64,000 nt of DNA from Clostridia bacterium (GTDB lineage Bacteria > Bacillota > Clostridia > Oscillospirales > CAG-272): positions 1 to 64,000 of the forward strand of contig JAFVQU010000008.1 in NCBI GenBank assembly GCA_017504625.1, given 5' to 3'. Under the pieces are notes generated by a model. It searched no databases. It had not been told where the DNA came from and saw only the letters and a list, made by a program, of their open reading frames with translations. A program made the translations under genes and the position numbers. Shown piece after piece: positions 8,392-16,772 of the stretch; positions within the stretch are counted from its first letter, which is position 1; each line of letters opens with the position of its first letter.

Positions 8392-8427
8392 CAGCCCGGG
8401 ACGCTCCACAAGGGAGCTCTCGGGCTG
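8392..8427 (-). terminator. Terminator of the SASP gene
   Basis: On the minus strand a long stem opens with CAGCCCGAGAGCTCCC and closes with GGAGCGTCCCGGGCTG around a TTGT loop, followed by GTTTCTTGT. It lies about 30 bases after the SASP stop codon. Confidence 0.8.
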
Positions 8428-8459
8428 TACGATTTATTAGTTATTTTTCGTCTATCAGA

Positions 8460-8651
8460 TTATCTTGCAGAACCGTTCTGAAGAGAGTTCTCGTAAGACT
8501 CGATCATCTTCTTAACCATCTGACCGCCGATGCTTCCTGCCTGACGCGCGGTGAGGTCACCGTTGTAACCATTGTTAAGATTAACGCCTACTTCGCTTGC
8601 TGCCTGCATCTTGAACTGCTCAAGTGCCTTCTTAGCATTCTTGTTTGCCAT
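8460..8651 (-). CDS. Alpha/beta-type small acid-soluble spore protein
   Basis: 63 residues, typical size. The sequence contains KMQAASEVGVNL, which includes the GPR protease cleavage region, and the conserved DNA-binding block DLTARQAGSIGGQMVKKMIE. Such proteins coat DNA in the dormant spore and are degraded for amino acids on germination. AAGGAG precedes the ATG by 7 bases and a strong terminator follows, so the gene is monocistronic. Expression is expected from sigma-G in the forespore; I could not identify a convincing sigma-G promoter by eye. Its presence shows that the organism belongs to an endospore-forming lineage. Confidence 0.96.
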   Translation of the reverse strand: MANKNAKKALEQFKMQAASEVGVNLNNGYNGDLTARQAGSIGGQMVKKMIESYENSLQNGSAR

Positions 8652-9174
8652 AATAATTCTCCTTGTTGCGCACCCATCGTCCGCTCGTTTTTCTGTGAGA
8701 TACTCGCCATTCGGGGCGAGTGAGCGATAGTGCTTTTTTAATCTATATTAAATCGAGCTTGCACCGCAAGCCGTTACCCTTTCAGCACAAGCGACTTGCG
8801 ATGCGAAATTTTCATTATTTCGTTTGCTTATCACTCTTGAAAGCGTCTTGCTTTGCAACTCTGATATTATTTTGCTCAATCGCCTTTTTTATATGAATGG
8901 AAAAATTATGTAACGAACGCCAAAATCGCCGTGGCGCGAAACCCCTTTATTTATAAGCTTTTCAGCAACTCTACTCTCGGTAGAGAGGGAAATTCTACCA
9001 CTGAGAGAGTCCCCACGCCAAACTTGTAGAGCGCAAGAACTAACGGTTTATTGATTTTTTGACGTTCGGGAGTTAAAATATAGGTGCGCCGGGAGTAAAG
9101 TCCCGACGTTTTGATTTTCAATCAACCACAAACTAAAAATCATCTATAAATCAATTGATATGGAGGATTACACC
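8652..9174. other. Intergenic region with several hairpins, no gene recognised
   Basis: About 520 bases between divergent genes. Visible inverted repeats are ACTCGCC/GGGCGAGT at about 8701-8721, GCTTGC-ACC-GCAAGC at about 8757-8771, CTCTAC-TCTCG-GTAGAG around 8970-8985 with a partly complementary arm near 8998-9011, and the terminator-like hairpin at 9087-9109. No coding frame with a ribosome binding site stands out. The region may hold SASP promoter elements and an uncharacterised small RNA; it does not match a riboswitch or tRNA that I know. Confidence 0.5.
9087..9109 (+). terminator. Terminator-like hairpin before the GT8 operon
   Basis: CGCCGGGA and TCCCGACG form a stem with one mismatch around GTAAAG, followed by TTTTGATTTT on the plus strand. 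There is no gene directly upstream on that strand, so it would end either a small RNA or the leader of the GT8 operon. Confidence 0.45.
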
Positions 9175-10149
9175 ATGAAGATTTCAAAAAGCATTGCAAC
9201 AGCTTCAAAGCCCGTCGTACCGATATTTTTTGCGGTTGACGACAACTACGTCCCCTTTTTGTGCGTTGCGCTTCGCTCACTTTGCGATAATCGTTCAAGC
9301 AGATACGAATACAAAATTCATATTTTGATAGAAGAACTCTCACCCGCAAGCCGCGATGCAATTAAAAAGTTCGAAACAGAAAACACAAAAATATCCTTCG
9401 TCGACGTGCGCGAAAAATTAAAGAACCTTTGCCAACGACTTCACATTAGAGATTATTACTCCAAGGCGACCTATTACCGTTTTTTCGTTCCCGATATGTT
9501 TCCCGAATACGAAAGGGGACTTTATCTTGATTGTGATATCGTCATAAATTGTGACATTGCAAGACTTTACAACTGTCCGATGGGGAACAACCTCGTAGGA
9601 GCAATTCCCGAGGAGGTCATGACCGATATTGATATCTTCGGACGTTACTCCGAGGTCGTACTTAATATTCCGCGCAACGAATATTTTAACGCAGGAATTC
9701 TCGTTATGAACCTCAAAAAAATGCGCGAGATCGAGATTGAAAAGCGATTTTCCGAGCTGTTGAATCTTCGCACCTACCGAGTCGCGCAGGATCAGGATTA
9801 TCTTAACGTGATTTGTCACGGCAGGGTATTTTATCTCAATAAAAAGTGGAACAAAACGCCGATGCCCGACTCATGCGAAAGCATAGTTCCCCATATCGTT
9901 CATTACAAAATAAACTTCAAGCCCTGGAGATACGACGATATTCCTTACGCAAGCCACTTTTGGAAGTATGCCGACAGAACGGAATTTAGAGAAACACTAC
10001 ACAAAATAAAGGAAAGCTATTCCGATGAGGAGAAGTCGCGAGATGCGGCGCAATACGAAGGACTCGTGGCACATGCCGCCGAGGAGATCTCGCGCGAATC
10101 AAACGTCGTATATTCACAAATTCAAGATTGTTGCACGGAGGCAATATAA
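9175..10149 (+). CDS. Glycosyltransferase family 8 protein
   Basis: 324 residues. The start is ATG at 9175, eight bases after GGAGG; an earlier in-frame ATG at 9160 has no such site. GT8 marks are present: IFFAVDDNYVPFLCVALRSL at the N-terminus, YLDCDIVINCDI (the DXD metal/nucleotide-sugar motif), YFNAGILVMNL, and AQDQDYLNVIC followed by LNKKWN. GT8 enzymes are retaining transferases such as LPS galactosyl- and glucosyltransferases. It is the first of three tightly packed genes (it stops directly before the next ATG) with an acyltransferase and a CrtO-like protein. The set suggests assembly of an acylated glycolipid or glycan; the sugar donor and acceptor are unknown. Confidence 0.9.
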   Translation: MKISKSIATASKPVVPIFFAVDDNYVPFLCVALRSLCDNRSSRYEYKIHILIEELSPASRDAIKKFETENTKISFVDVREKLKNLCQRLHIRDYYSKATYYRFFVPDMFPEYERGLYLDCDIVINCDIARLYNCPMGNNLVGAIPEEVMTDIDIFGRYSEVVLNIPRNEYFNAGILVMNLKKMREIEIEKRFSELLNLRTYRVAQDQDYLNVICHGRVFYLNKKWNKTPMPDSCESIVPHIVHYKINFKPWRYDDIPYASHFWKYADRTEFRETLHKIKESYSDEEKSRDAAQYEGLVAHAAEEISRESNVVYSQIQDCCTEAI

Positions 10150-11007
10150 ATGAAAATTTCTGACGAAAGAGCCAAGGTGCTCAGAAGGATCGAAGAACTT
10201 GAAGCCGCAGGCGTTTTTGACCTTGACGTTGAGGACGATCCTCCCACTGTGCCACTTGACGCGAGTCGGGTTGATTACACTTGTAAAAAGCTGTCCACCC
10301 GCATGGGCACGTGGATTGCAAACCGAGTAGGCAAGACGTTTTTTGAAAAAAAGATCAGAAACGGAGAGCTTATCATCAAGGAAATCCGCGGCATTGAAAA
10401 TTTTAAAGCGATTGCAGACCGCGGCGCGCTTATAACCTGCAATCATTTTCATCCATTCGACAATTACGCCGTTTACAAGGCCATTGAACCGCAAATGAAC
10501 GGTAAAATGCTTTACAAAATAATCCGTGAGGGTAACTATACCTCCTTTGGCGGCTTTTACGGATATCTTTTCCGTCACTGCAATACACTTCCCCTCTCAT
10601 CGTCACTTTCAGGCATTAAGGCACTTCTCTCGGCAGTCAGGGATTTGCTTGCGCGCGACGAGAAAATACTCATTTATCCCGAGCAGAGCATGTGGTATAA
10701 TTACAAAAAGCCAAAGCCGCTAAAGGTCGGTGCTTTCTCTTTTGCCGTAAAGAATAACGCGCCCGTGCTCCCTATATTTATCACGCTTGAGGATACCGAA
10801 AATTTTGATTCTGACGGCTGTTTGATTCAGGCATACACCATTCACATTCTCCCGCCTCTCTTCCCTGACAAGAGCCTTAATTCGCGCGAGAATTGTCGAA
10901 TGCTTTGCCGCGATAATTACAGACTATGGAAAGAGGTTTACGAGGATTTTTACGGTAAAAAGCTTGAATACACAACAAAGGGCGAGGTGGAAATATGTTC
11001 TATATAA
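10150..11007 (+). CDS. 1-acyl-glycerol-3-phosphate acyltransferase-like (PlsC/LPLAT) protein
   Basis: 285 residues. The catalytic NHXXXXD motif appears as NHFHPFD near residue 100, followed by LLARDEKILIYPEQSMWYN (the EGT-like block with E-Q-S) and APVLPIFI near residue 205. These are the signature blocks of the LPLAT superfamily. The N-terminal 60 residues are less conserved. Its ATG immediately follows the GT8 stop codon and its end overlaps the next gene by 13 bases, so the three genes form one operon. It could acylate a lysophospholipid, or the sugar product of the GT8 enzyme; the sequence does not decide. Confidence 0.85.
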   Translation: MKISDERAKVLRRIEELEAAGVFDLDVEDDPPTVPLDASRVDYTCKKLSTRMGTWIANRVGKTFFEKKIRNGELIIKEIRGIENFKAIADRGALITCNHFHPFDNYAVYKAIEPQMNGKMLYKIIREGNYTSFGGFYGYLFRHCNTLPLSSSLSGIKALLSAVRDLLARDEKILIYPEQSMWYNYKKPKPLKVGAFSFAVKNNAPVLPIFITLEDTENFDSDGCLIQAYTIHILPPLFPDKSLNSRENCRMLCRDNYRLWKEVYEDFYGKKLEYTTKGEVEICSI

Positions 11008-11567
11008 TAGTAATAACTCTTGCGACGGTTATTATCGCAACGCTCAACTTCTTACTGTCTGGCGAGCTTGCTATGATGAATTTTCTATCTCTTTTGCTCA
11101 AAACGTCGATTGGCACCGTATCAGTCATAGCAGTTGACGGCATTTTTGCATTTTTGATACGAAGATGCCTTCCAAGTTCGCTTTTTAATGCTGAACGAAG
11201 TTTTTTTGAGGTCTCCAAGAAGGAATTCGACTTATATCGTAAGCTGAAGATCAAAAGGTGGAAAGACCTCGTTCCCGAATTAGGAGTTTTTACAGGTTTT
11301 TCAAAAAGTGAAATATCCAATCCCGATGACAAAAATTATCTTGGAAATTTCTTACTTGAAGCGAATTTCGGCGTAGTTATACATCTTGAAAACGCGCTTT
11401 TTGGCTTTCTTATAGCGTTTATTCCTCCCTGCTCGTCACCAAGCATCTGGATTCCCGTCGCGTCGGTCAATTTTGTTTTATCAATGCTGCCTGTTTTCGT
11501 TCTGAGATTTACCTCTCATACCCTTCAAAAGCTTTATAAAAGAAGCAAAAGAAACGGCACACCATAA
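10995..11567 (+). CDS. Membrane protein resembling CrtO-type glycosyl acyltransferases
   Basis: 190 residues with hydrophobic stretches near residues 3-20, 25-50, 125-145 and 150-170. The middle part (FFEVSKKEFDLYRKLKIKRWKD) and the end (PVFVLRFTSHTLQKLYKRSK) match the pattern I know from staphylococcal CrtO, which acylates the sugar of staphyloxanthin: an aromatic-basic segment, a Trp-Lys pair, a helix carrying E-X-IH, then membrane spans and an R-L-K-R tail. No carotenoid genes are in the window, so a pigment role is unlikely to be complete here. GAGGTGG precedes the ATG. Last gene of the GT8 operon, ending at a strong terminator. The assignment is tentative. Confidence 0.6.
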   Translation: MFYIIVITLATVIIATLNFLLSGELAMMNFLSLLLKTSIGTVSVIAVDGIFAFLIRRCLPSSLFNAERSFFEVSKKEFDLYRKLKIKRWKDLVPELGVFTGFSKSEISNPDDKNYLGNFLLEANFGVVIHLENALFGFLIAFIPPCSSPSIWIPVASVNFVLSMLPVFVLRFTSHTLQKLYKRSKRNGTP

Positions 11568-11579
11568 GTGTGCCGTTTT
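11552..11579. terminator. Bidirectional terminator between convergent operons
   Basis: AAACGGCACAC and GTGTGCCGTTT pair around a short loop, flanked by A and T runs. It serves the GT8 operon on the plus strand and the XRE gene on the minus strand, and overlaps the last codons of the CrtO-like gene. Confidence 0.88.
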
Positions 11580-11581
11580 GA

Positions 11582-12220
11582 TTATTTTTTGCCGATTATC
11601 GACCAGAGTGCAATAATTATCTGTCCGGGAATTCCGAGCAAATAGATCTGCCAGAGATTATGTCCTCCCGCAAGCACTGTTATATGTACAGCTACCGCTA
11701 TCGCCCATATCATAATTGATATGATAAGATAATTTCTGCGCTTGTTAAACCACATTGAGTTGAAAACGAGCCAGACTATAGTGGAAGCAACAACTGCATA
11801 TGGGAAAACGAGCAGATGCCTCAGCGTGCCGTTCAGTGACGCATCAAGAATCACGAAAATCAGGGTTGCTATAAGCCAGACGAGCAATACGCTCATGGCG
11901 GCAACTATCGAATGCGTCTTTTTAAGGCGCTTCTTTTTTTCCTGTTTTTTCTCCTCACGCTCGCGCTTCAGAATTTCTTCCTCGCTAAGCTCCTGATCCA
12001 TGCTAATATGCTCGCGCACGAGAAGATAGTCTACGGTAACGCCAAACATATCCGCAATCGTCTTAAGGACAGTAATATCGGGCACAGATTCGCCGCGCTC
12101 CCACTTCGAGATTGCCTTGTCGGAGTAATTAAGCTTCTCGGCAAGCTCTATCTGCGTCATTGAGTTGCCTTTTCTGAGCGTAGTTATATTTTCGGCTATT
12201 ATTGACTTAAGATCTTCCAA
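11582..12220 (-). CDS. XRE-family transcriptional regulator with membrane domain
   Basis: 212 residues. The N-terminal helix-turn-helix is clear (MTQIELAEKLNYSDKAISKW, then ERGESVPDITVLKTIADMFG). A charged, coiled-coil-like linker rich in E and K follows near residues 75-100, then four hydrophobic segments to the C-terminus. The start is an unusual TTG at 12220, ten bases after GGAGG; the nearby ATG is in another frame that stops after nine codons. It lies 36 bases after the pepF gene and is probably co-transcribed with it. Such membrane-tethered XRE proteins are common in Clostridia; the target and signal are unknown. Confidence 0.85.
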   Translation of the reverse strand: MEDLKSIIAENITTLRKGNSMTQIELAEKLNYSDKAISKWERGESVPDITVLKTIADMFGVTVDYLLVREHISMDQELSEEEILKREREEKKQEKKKRLKKTHSIVAAMSVLLVWLIATLIFVILDASLNGTLRHLLVFPYAVVASTIVWLVFNSMWFNKRRNYLIISIMIWAIAVAVHITVLAGGHNLWQIYLLGIPGQIIIALWSIIGKK

Positions 12221-12256
12221 AGCTTCATTACCTCCTTTTATTTTTCGGTATTCTTA

Positions 12257-14035
12257 TCAATTAAGAGCCTCAAACTGCTCAAGCGCATCCTTGAAGGAAG
12301 CCATGCAGGAGTTGAAGGCGTCCATCTTGGTAAGGTCTACGCCCGCAAGCTTAAGAAGCTCAACGGGGCTATCCGATCCGCCGGAGGAGAGGAACTTGAA
12401 GTAATCCTCAACCGCGGGCGCACCCTCGTTGTATATTCTCTCTGCGATAGATACTGCGGAGATGATACCGGTTGCGTACTTATAAACGTAGAATGCTCTG
12501 TAAAGGTGAGGAATTCTTGCCCATTCGTAAGCGATCTCGTCGTCCGAAACTACGCTTCTGCCGTAATACTTCTTGTTAAGCTCATGATATACCTTGCAAA
12601 GCGCGTCCTTTGTAAGAGGCTGTCCCTTTTCCGCCATATCGTGAGAAATATACTCAAACTCTGCAAACTGAGTCTGTCTGAAAAGTGTGCCCTTAAGCAT
12701 ATCCATATAGTAGGAAAGGAGATACTTCTTGAGCTTTTCGTCGGTAGTTGTCTTCATAAGGTACTTGTAGAGAAGAACCTCGTTTACGGTAGATGCGACC
12801 TCCGCTACGAATATCTTATAGTCCGCCTTTTCCTGAGGCTGATTTCTCTCAGAGAAATAGGAGTGCATTGCGTGACCGAGCTCGTGAGCAAGAGTGAACA
12901 CGTCGCCGGTGGTCTTCTGATAGTTCAAAAGAACGTAGGGGTGAGGAAGTCCGAATACGCTTGAGCTGTAGGCTCCGCTTCTCTTGCCCTCAGTCTCCTC
13001 GACGTCGATCCAACCGTTATCGTGCGCCTCCTGAAGAAGCTCCTGATATCTCTCACCAAGAGGATTAAGACCTTCCTTAACTACCTTGAAAGCATCCTCA
13101 TAGTCAAGCTTAAGCTCTGCGTCCTCAACGGGAGAAACGTAAACGTCGTACATATGCATCGACTTTACGCCCATAAGCTTCTTCTTATCTCTGTAATATC
13201 TGTGAAGGAGAGGAAGTCCCTTCTTAACGCTCTTAAGCAAATTCTCGTAAACCTTTACGCTTACGTCCTCACGCTCAAGCGCCATTTCAAGAGAGCTGTT
13301 ATACTTTCTGGTTCTTGCGATAAATACGTCCTTTTCAACGTTGCCGCAGTAGGTAGCGGTAATTGTGTTGATAAGTCCGATATAAGCCTTGCAGTATGCC
13401 TTGAAAGCCTCGCGTCTTACCTTTCTGTCGGGAGAGTGGAGAAGCACGCCGTACATACCGTGCGAAAGCTTTACCTTCTCACCGTCAACCTTAACGGTGG
13501 GATAGGGGAAATCGGCGTTATCGATCATACCGAATATCTTCTGGAAGCCGCCGAAGATAGTGCTTTCCTGAGAAAGCATAGCCTCAACCTCTTTAGAAAG
13601 CACGTGGGGCTTGTTTCTGATAATATTCTTTATCGAATAGTCATAATCCTTAAACTTTTCATCCTTGGCGAATGCCTCAAGCTTTTCGGTGGGAAGCGCG
13701 GTAAGCTCGGGATTTACGAAAGCGATGCTGCCCATAAATTGCATCTCGAGAATATCAACTCTCGACTGGAGAGCCGATGCCTCGGAATTTCTGGTGTCCT
13801 CGTCGTGCCACATAAATGCGTATACTGCAAGACGGCTGAGATCAAGCACTACCTTATTGATGTTTTCAAGGCATTCAAAAAGAGTATCGGGATCGGAAAG
13901 CTTACCCTCGTACATTGAGAAATCAAGCTTTTTTGAAACCTCGTCGTAAAGCTTGTTCCAGTCCTCAATGCTTGCGAATATGTCGTTAAGTCTCCATTTA
14001 AGATTGGACGGAACGTCCTGTCTGTTCTTTGCCAT
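12257..14035 (-). CDS. pepF: Oligoendopeptidase F (M3B family)
   Basis: 592 residues, full length for PepF. The zinc site is seen in TLAHELGHAMHSYFSERNQ near residue 375, with a downstream acidic ligand in FVAEVASTVNEVLL. The N-terminal helical domain (LKWRLNDIFASIEDWNKLYD) is standard. PepF is a cytoplasmic metallo-oligopeptidase that cuts peptides of roughly 7-17 residues. GGAGG lies nine bases before the ATG, and a TTGCAA/TATAAT promoter lies further upstream. The XRE regulator follows in the same direction. Confidence 0.96.
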   Translation of the reverse strand: MAKNRQDVPSNLKWRLNDIFASIEDWNKLYDEVSKKLDFSMYEGKLSDPDTLFECLENINKVVLDLSRLAVYAFMWHDEDTRNSEASALQSRVDILEMQFMGSIAFVNPELTALPTEKLEAFAKDEKFKDYDYSIKNIIRNKPHVLSKEVEAMLSQESTIFGGFQKIFGMIDNADFPYPTVKVDGEKVKLSHGMYGVLLHSPDRKVRREAFKAYCKAYIGLINTITATYCGNVEKDVFIARTRKYNSSLEMALEREDVSVKVYENLLKSVKKGLPLLHRYYRDKKKLMGVKSMHMYDVYVSPVEDAELKLDYEDAFKVVKEGLNPLGERYQELLQEAHDNGWIDVEETEGKRSGAYSSSVFGLPHPYVLLNYQKTTGDVFTLAHELGHAMHSYFSERNQPQEKADYKIFVAEVASTVNEVLLYKYLMKTTTDEKLKKYLLSYYMDMLKGTLFRQTQFAEFEYISHDMAEKGQPLTKDALCKVYHELNKKYYGRSVVSDDEIAYEWARIPHLYRAFYVYKYATGIISAVSIAERIYNEGAPAVEDYFKFLSSGGSDSPVELLKLAGVDLTKMDAFNSCMASFKDALEQFEALN

Positions 14036-14074
14036 TTTTATATACCTCCGTAAAGCAAATGATCATTTTATATA

Positions 14075-14103
14075 ATTATAACATTTACCATCCTCTTTTG
14101 CAA
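14075..14103 (-). promoter_or_regulatory. Promoter of pepF
   Basis: Minus strand TTGCAA (14098-14103), 17-base spacer, TATAAT (14075-14080), about 40 bases before the pepF start. Confidence 0.75.
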
Positions 14104-14162
14104 GGGATTTTCCCTCTTTTTTAAAAATTTTAACATGCTAAAGCCTTTTTCGGCAAAAGGTA

Positions 14163-14191
14163 TTGACTATAGGTGTATAATCTGCTATAAT
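14163..14191 (+). promoter_or_regulatory. Promoter of asnA
   Basis: TTGACT (14163-14168), 17-base spacer, TATAAT (14186-14191), about 45 bases before the asnA start. Confidence 0.85.
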
Positions 14192-14235
14192 ACCTTTATC
14201 TATAAAGCTTTCCTCTTCCCGAAAGGAGAGAAATC

Positions 14236-15243
14236 ATGAAAAAAACGTATATTCCAAAGGGCTACGTTGCCGCGCTTGACGCATACGATACGCAGCGCGC
14301 GATTGCCTTCATAAAGCATACCTTCGAGGCGGAATTTTCCTCAATTATGAACCTAAAGCGCGTTTCTGCGCCCCTTTTCGTAACCGAAGCGTCGGGACTT
14401 AATGACAACTTAAGCGGTGTTGAACGTCCCGTTTCCTTTGACGTGCCCGCCATTGGTGCTGAGGCTCAGGTCGTGCATTCACTTGCAAAATGGAAGCGAC
14501 TTGCGCTCAAGCGATACGGCTTTTCGGTCGGTAACGGACTTTACACCGACATGAACGCTATCCGTCGTGACGAGGAGCTTGATAATATCCACTCGATCTA
14601 CGTCGACCAGTGGGACTGGGAAAAGATAATTACCAAGGAAAACAGAAATCTCGATTACCTTAAGCTCATCGTGCGCTCGATCGTTCGCGCGATCTGCACA
14701 ACGAGCGATCTTCTTCACGTAAGATATCCCCAGCTCCGCGTAAATCTCTGCCCAGACGTATCCTTCGTGACAACGCAGGAGCTTGAAGATATGTACCCCG
14801 AGCTCACCCCATCGGAGCGAGAACGCGAATATTTGCGCGCGCATAAAACCGCGTTCATTATGCAGATAGGCGGCAAGCTTAAATCGGGCAAGCCACACGA
14901 CAGCCGCGCCCCCGACTACGACGATTGGCAGCTTAACGGTGACATATTCTTCTGGGACGACGTGCTTGACCGTGCGCTTGAAATTTCATCCATGGGTATC
15001 AGAGTTGACTCAGAATCGCTCGACAAGCAGTTAACTCTAGCAAATTGCGATGACAGACGTGCGCTTCCCTTCCACAAGATGCTGCTTAACGACGAGCTTC
15101 CCCTCACTATTGGCGGAGGTATCGGTCAGTCACGTCTTTGTATGCTTATGATGGGCTGCGCCCACATCGGCGAGGTTCAGTCGAGCATCTGGGACGCCGA
15201 AACCGTCAAGGTCTGCGAGGATGCAAAAATAAGATTACTTTAA
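14236..15243 (+). CDS. asnA: Aspartate-ammonia ligase (asparagine synthetase A)
   Basis: 335 residues, full length. The fold is related to class II aminoacyl-tRNA synthetases. AsnA blocks are visible: [54 protein letters not shown], and near the end [17 protein letters not shown]. The enzyme makes asparagine from aspartate, ammonia and ATP. GAAAGGAGAG precedes the ATG; the gene has its own promoter and terminator, so it is monocistronic. It converges on the HprK-like gene, and I see no reason to link the two functionally. Confidence 0.97.
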   Translation: MKKTYIPKGYVAALDAYDTQRAIAFIKHTFEAEFSSIMNLKRVSAPLFVTEASGLNDNLSGVERPVSFDVPAIGAEAQVVHSLAKWKRLALKRYGFSVGNGLYTDMNAIRRDEELDNIHSIYVDQWDWEKIITKENRNLDYLKLIVRSIVRAICTTSDLLHVRYPQLRVNLCPDVSFVTTQELEDMYPELTPSEREREYLRAHKTAFIMQIGGKLKSGKPHDSRAPDYDDWQLNGDIFFWDDVLDRALEISSMGIRVDSESLDKQLTLANCDDRRALPFHKMLLNDELPLTIGGGIGQSRLCMLMMGCAHIGEVQSSIWDAETVKVCEDAKIRLL

Positions 15244-15251
15244 TAACGCAA

Positions 15252-15284
15252 AAAGAAAACCGTTGCACCGCAACGGTTTTCTTT
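15252..15284. terminator. Bidirectional terminator of asnA and the HprK-like gene
   Basis: AAAGAAAACCGTTGC pairs with GCAACGGTTTTCTTT around ACC. T-rich sequence follows on both strands, and the element touches the stop codon of the convergent HprK-like gene. Confidence 0.9.
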
Positions 15285-16006
15285 TATTTACCTATAAGAG
15301 TTTTATACGAAAGCTGCGCCGCCTCGAGCGACATATTACATTCCAAAAGATAGACGGACACGCTTTTCAACACGCGGTCTACTATCTCAATAGCTTTGAG
15401 CTTTGCTACCGACTCTCGCGGCAGATAAAACTGCTTTACGAGATCGGAAAAACACTCGCTCGGTGCAATTTTCGTCATTTTATTTTCTGATGAACGCTTC
15501 AAAAGTACAATCGCATCAAGCGGCGCCTCGGAAATCGTGCCAAGTCCCTCCTTGCCCATCCACGGGGTAGAGCAAACGTCAACACGCTCGCCATCAAGCC
15601 GCAATATCGGCTTGTCGCCGTTTATTATTCTGACCTTGTCGCCAAAAGCTTGTCTCCAAAGGCTTATATGGGTGGTTTTTCCTGTACCCGACGGCGCGGT
15701 AAATATATAGCCTCTGCCTCCGACCTCTATTGCCGCGCCATGAAAAACGGTTCGGTCAAACAGCGGCAATTGCTCCGCGATAGCGCGATAAAGACATATA
15801 TCCTCGCAATAACCGTCAGATAAAGCCTGTTCATTTACAAGCTTTTCTGCATTGATCTGTTCACGCGTGACCTCAGCCACAAGGCTGGGGCTGTCGCACG
15901 CACCGATCAGATAGTCCTTGCAACGTCTTTCCGCAAATTCATAATCGGCACGCATCTCGATTGCAAGACCTGATAAATTTATATAAAAAACCTTATTAGT
16001 CTGCAC
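15284..16006 (-). CDS. HPr kinase-like (PEPCK-fold) P-loop protein
   Basis: 240 residues. The P-loop is YIFTAPSGTGKTTHISLW near residue 105, followed by VRIINGDKPILRLDG and a Trp-Met-Gly-Lys-Glu loop (STPWMGKEGLG), the arrangement of the HPr kinase/PEP carboxykinase fold. It lacks the N-terminal domain of true HPr kinase, so a role on HPr is unlikely. Related stand-alone proteins occur with PqqD-like proteins in ribosomal peptide clusters; in paeninodin-type lasso peptides one phosphorylates the C-terminal serine. The start is GTG at 16006, eight bases after AAAGG. It lies 30 bases after a lipoprotein gene and is probably the last gene of that transcript. The substrate is unknown. Confidence 0.8.
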   Translation of the reverse strand: MQTNKVFYINLSGLAIEMRADYEFAERRCKDYLIGACDSPSLVAEVTREQINAEKLVNEQALSDGYCEDICLYRAIAEQLPLFDRTVFHGAAIEVGGRGYIFTAPSGTGKTTHISLWRQAFGDKVRIINGDKPILRLDGERVDVCSTPWMGKEGLGTISEAPLDAIVLLKRSSENKMTKIAPSECFSDLVKQFYLPRESVAKLKAIEIVDRVLKSVSVYLLECNMSLEAAQLSYKTLIGK

Positions 16007-16036
16007 TTCGATAGCCTTTCACATGTTAAATTTGTT

Positions 16037-16711
16037 TTACATCCAAATAGCCGGTCCCTTGAAATTTTCCTCTTCGGTGGTCTGCTCCTCAGTCGTTTCG
16101 GTGGTATCCTCCTCGGTAGCTTCGGTGGTGTCCTCCTCGGTTACTTCGGTAGTATCATCCTCGGTAGCTTCGGTGGTGTCCTGCTCGGTAGCTTTAGTGG
16201 TATCCTCCTCGGGTGCAGTTGTCACTTTTTCAGTAGTCTCTACGACGGGAGGATCGGTATATTCGGTCTCATCAACCACGTCGGACTCACTTTCGCTCGT
16301 TACACTACCCTCAGTCTCAGAGCTCTCCTCAGAAGTACTTTCAGATTCCTCGGTAGTATCTACCACAGACTCGGCAGGCTCCTCGGAAGCAGCCTCGCTA
16401 CTCTCGGTAGCAGGGCTCTCGGTATTATCGGTCACGGGAGGCTCGGTGCTTTCGGGCTCCGTATTTTCGTTAGAGCCAAGCTCGGTAGCAGCAGTTGAGT
16501 CACCTTCGCTGATCTCGGAGCTTGCCTCCTCGCCATCCTCCGTGGGCTCGTCGATCGGAGTTTCGGTCGGCATACTTGTGGGAGTCTCTGTCGTGACGTC
16601 ATCCTTCGGCGCGGTCGTTGATTTTTCCACACCTGCAAAGCACGAGGTCAACACCACGGTTAATATTAATACAGCTAATGTTAAAAATCGAAATGATGCT
16701 GTTATTTTCAT
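16037..16711 (-). CDS. Thr/Glu-rich lipoprotein
   Basis: 224 residues. The start is ATG at 16711 (AAAAGGA upstream), giving a lipoprotein signal peptide that ends in LTVVLTSC, with the lipidated cysteine near residue 25. The rest is almost entirely Thr, Glu, Ser, Pro and Ala in low-complexity repeats, with tandem TTEATEEDTTE-like units in the last third. It ends EENFKGPAIWM, a hydrophobic tail that breaks the repeat pattern. No enzyme domain is present. It is likely a wall-spanning stalk or spacer exposing its C-terminal tail. Downstream is the HprK-like kinase; upstream is a second lipoprotein. Confidence 0.75.
   Translation of the reverse strand: MKITASFRFLTLAVLILTVVLTSCFAGVEKSTTAPKDDVTTETPTSMPTETPIDEPTEDGEEASSEISEGDSTAATELGSNENTEPESTEPPVTDNTESPATESSEAASEEPAESVVDTTEESESTSEESSETEGSVTSESESDVVDETEYTDPPVVETTEKVTTAPEEDTTKATEQDTTEATEDDTTEVTEEDTTEATEEDTTETTEEQTTEEENFKGPAIWM
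16083..16216. repeat. Tandem DNA repeats coding TTEATEED units
   Basis: Imperfect units of about 21-24 bases based on TCGGTAGCTTCGGTGGTGTC repeat inside the lipoprotein gene. Array length could vary between strains. Confidence 0.7.
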
Positions 16712-16772
16712 ATTTAATATCCTTTTCCACTTTTCTACCGCTAATTGCGGCATAAAGGGTATAATTCTAAAA

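Noticed and set aside
8960..9020. A tRNA-like sequence (CTCAGTGGTAGA on the minus strand)
   Set aside because: No acceptor stem, anticodon arm or T-loop sequence can be assembled around it; it is part of an imperfect inverted repeat.
14236..15243. AsnA as a partner of the HprK-like kinase in a lasso-peptide-type cluster
   Set aside because: Lasso cyclases are related to asparagine synthetase B, not A; asnA has its own promoter and terminator and is on the opposite strand.
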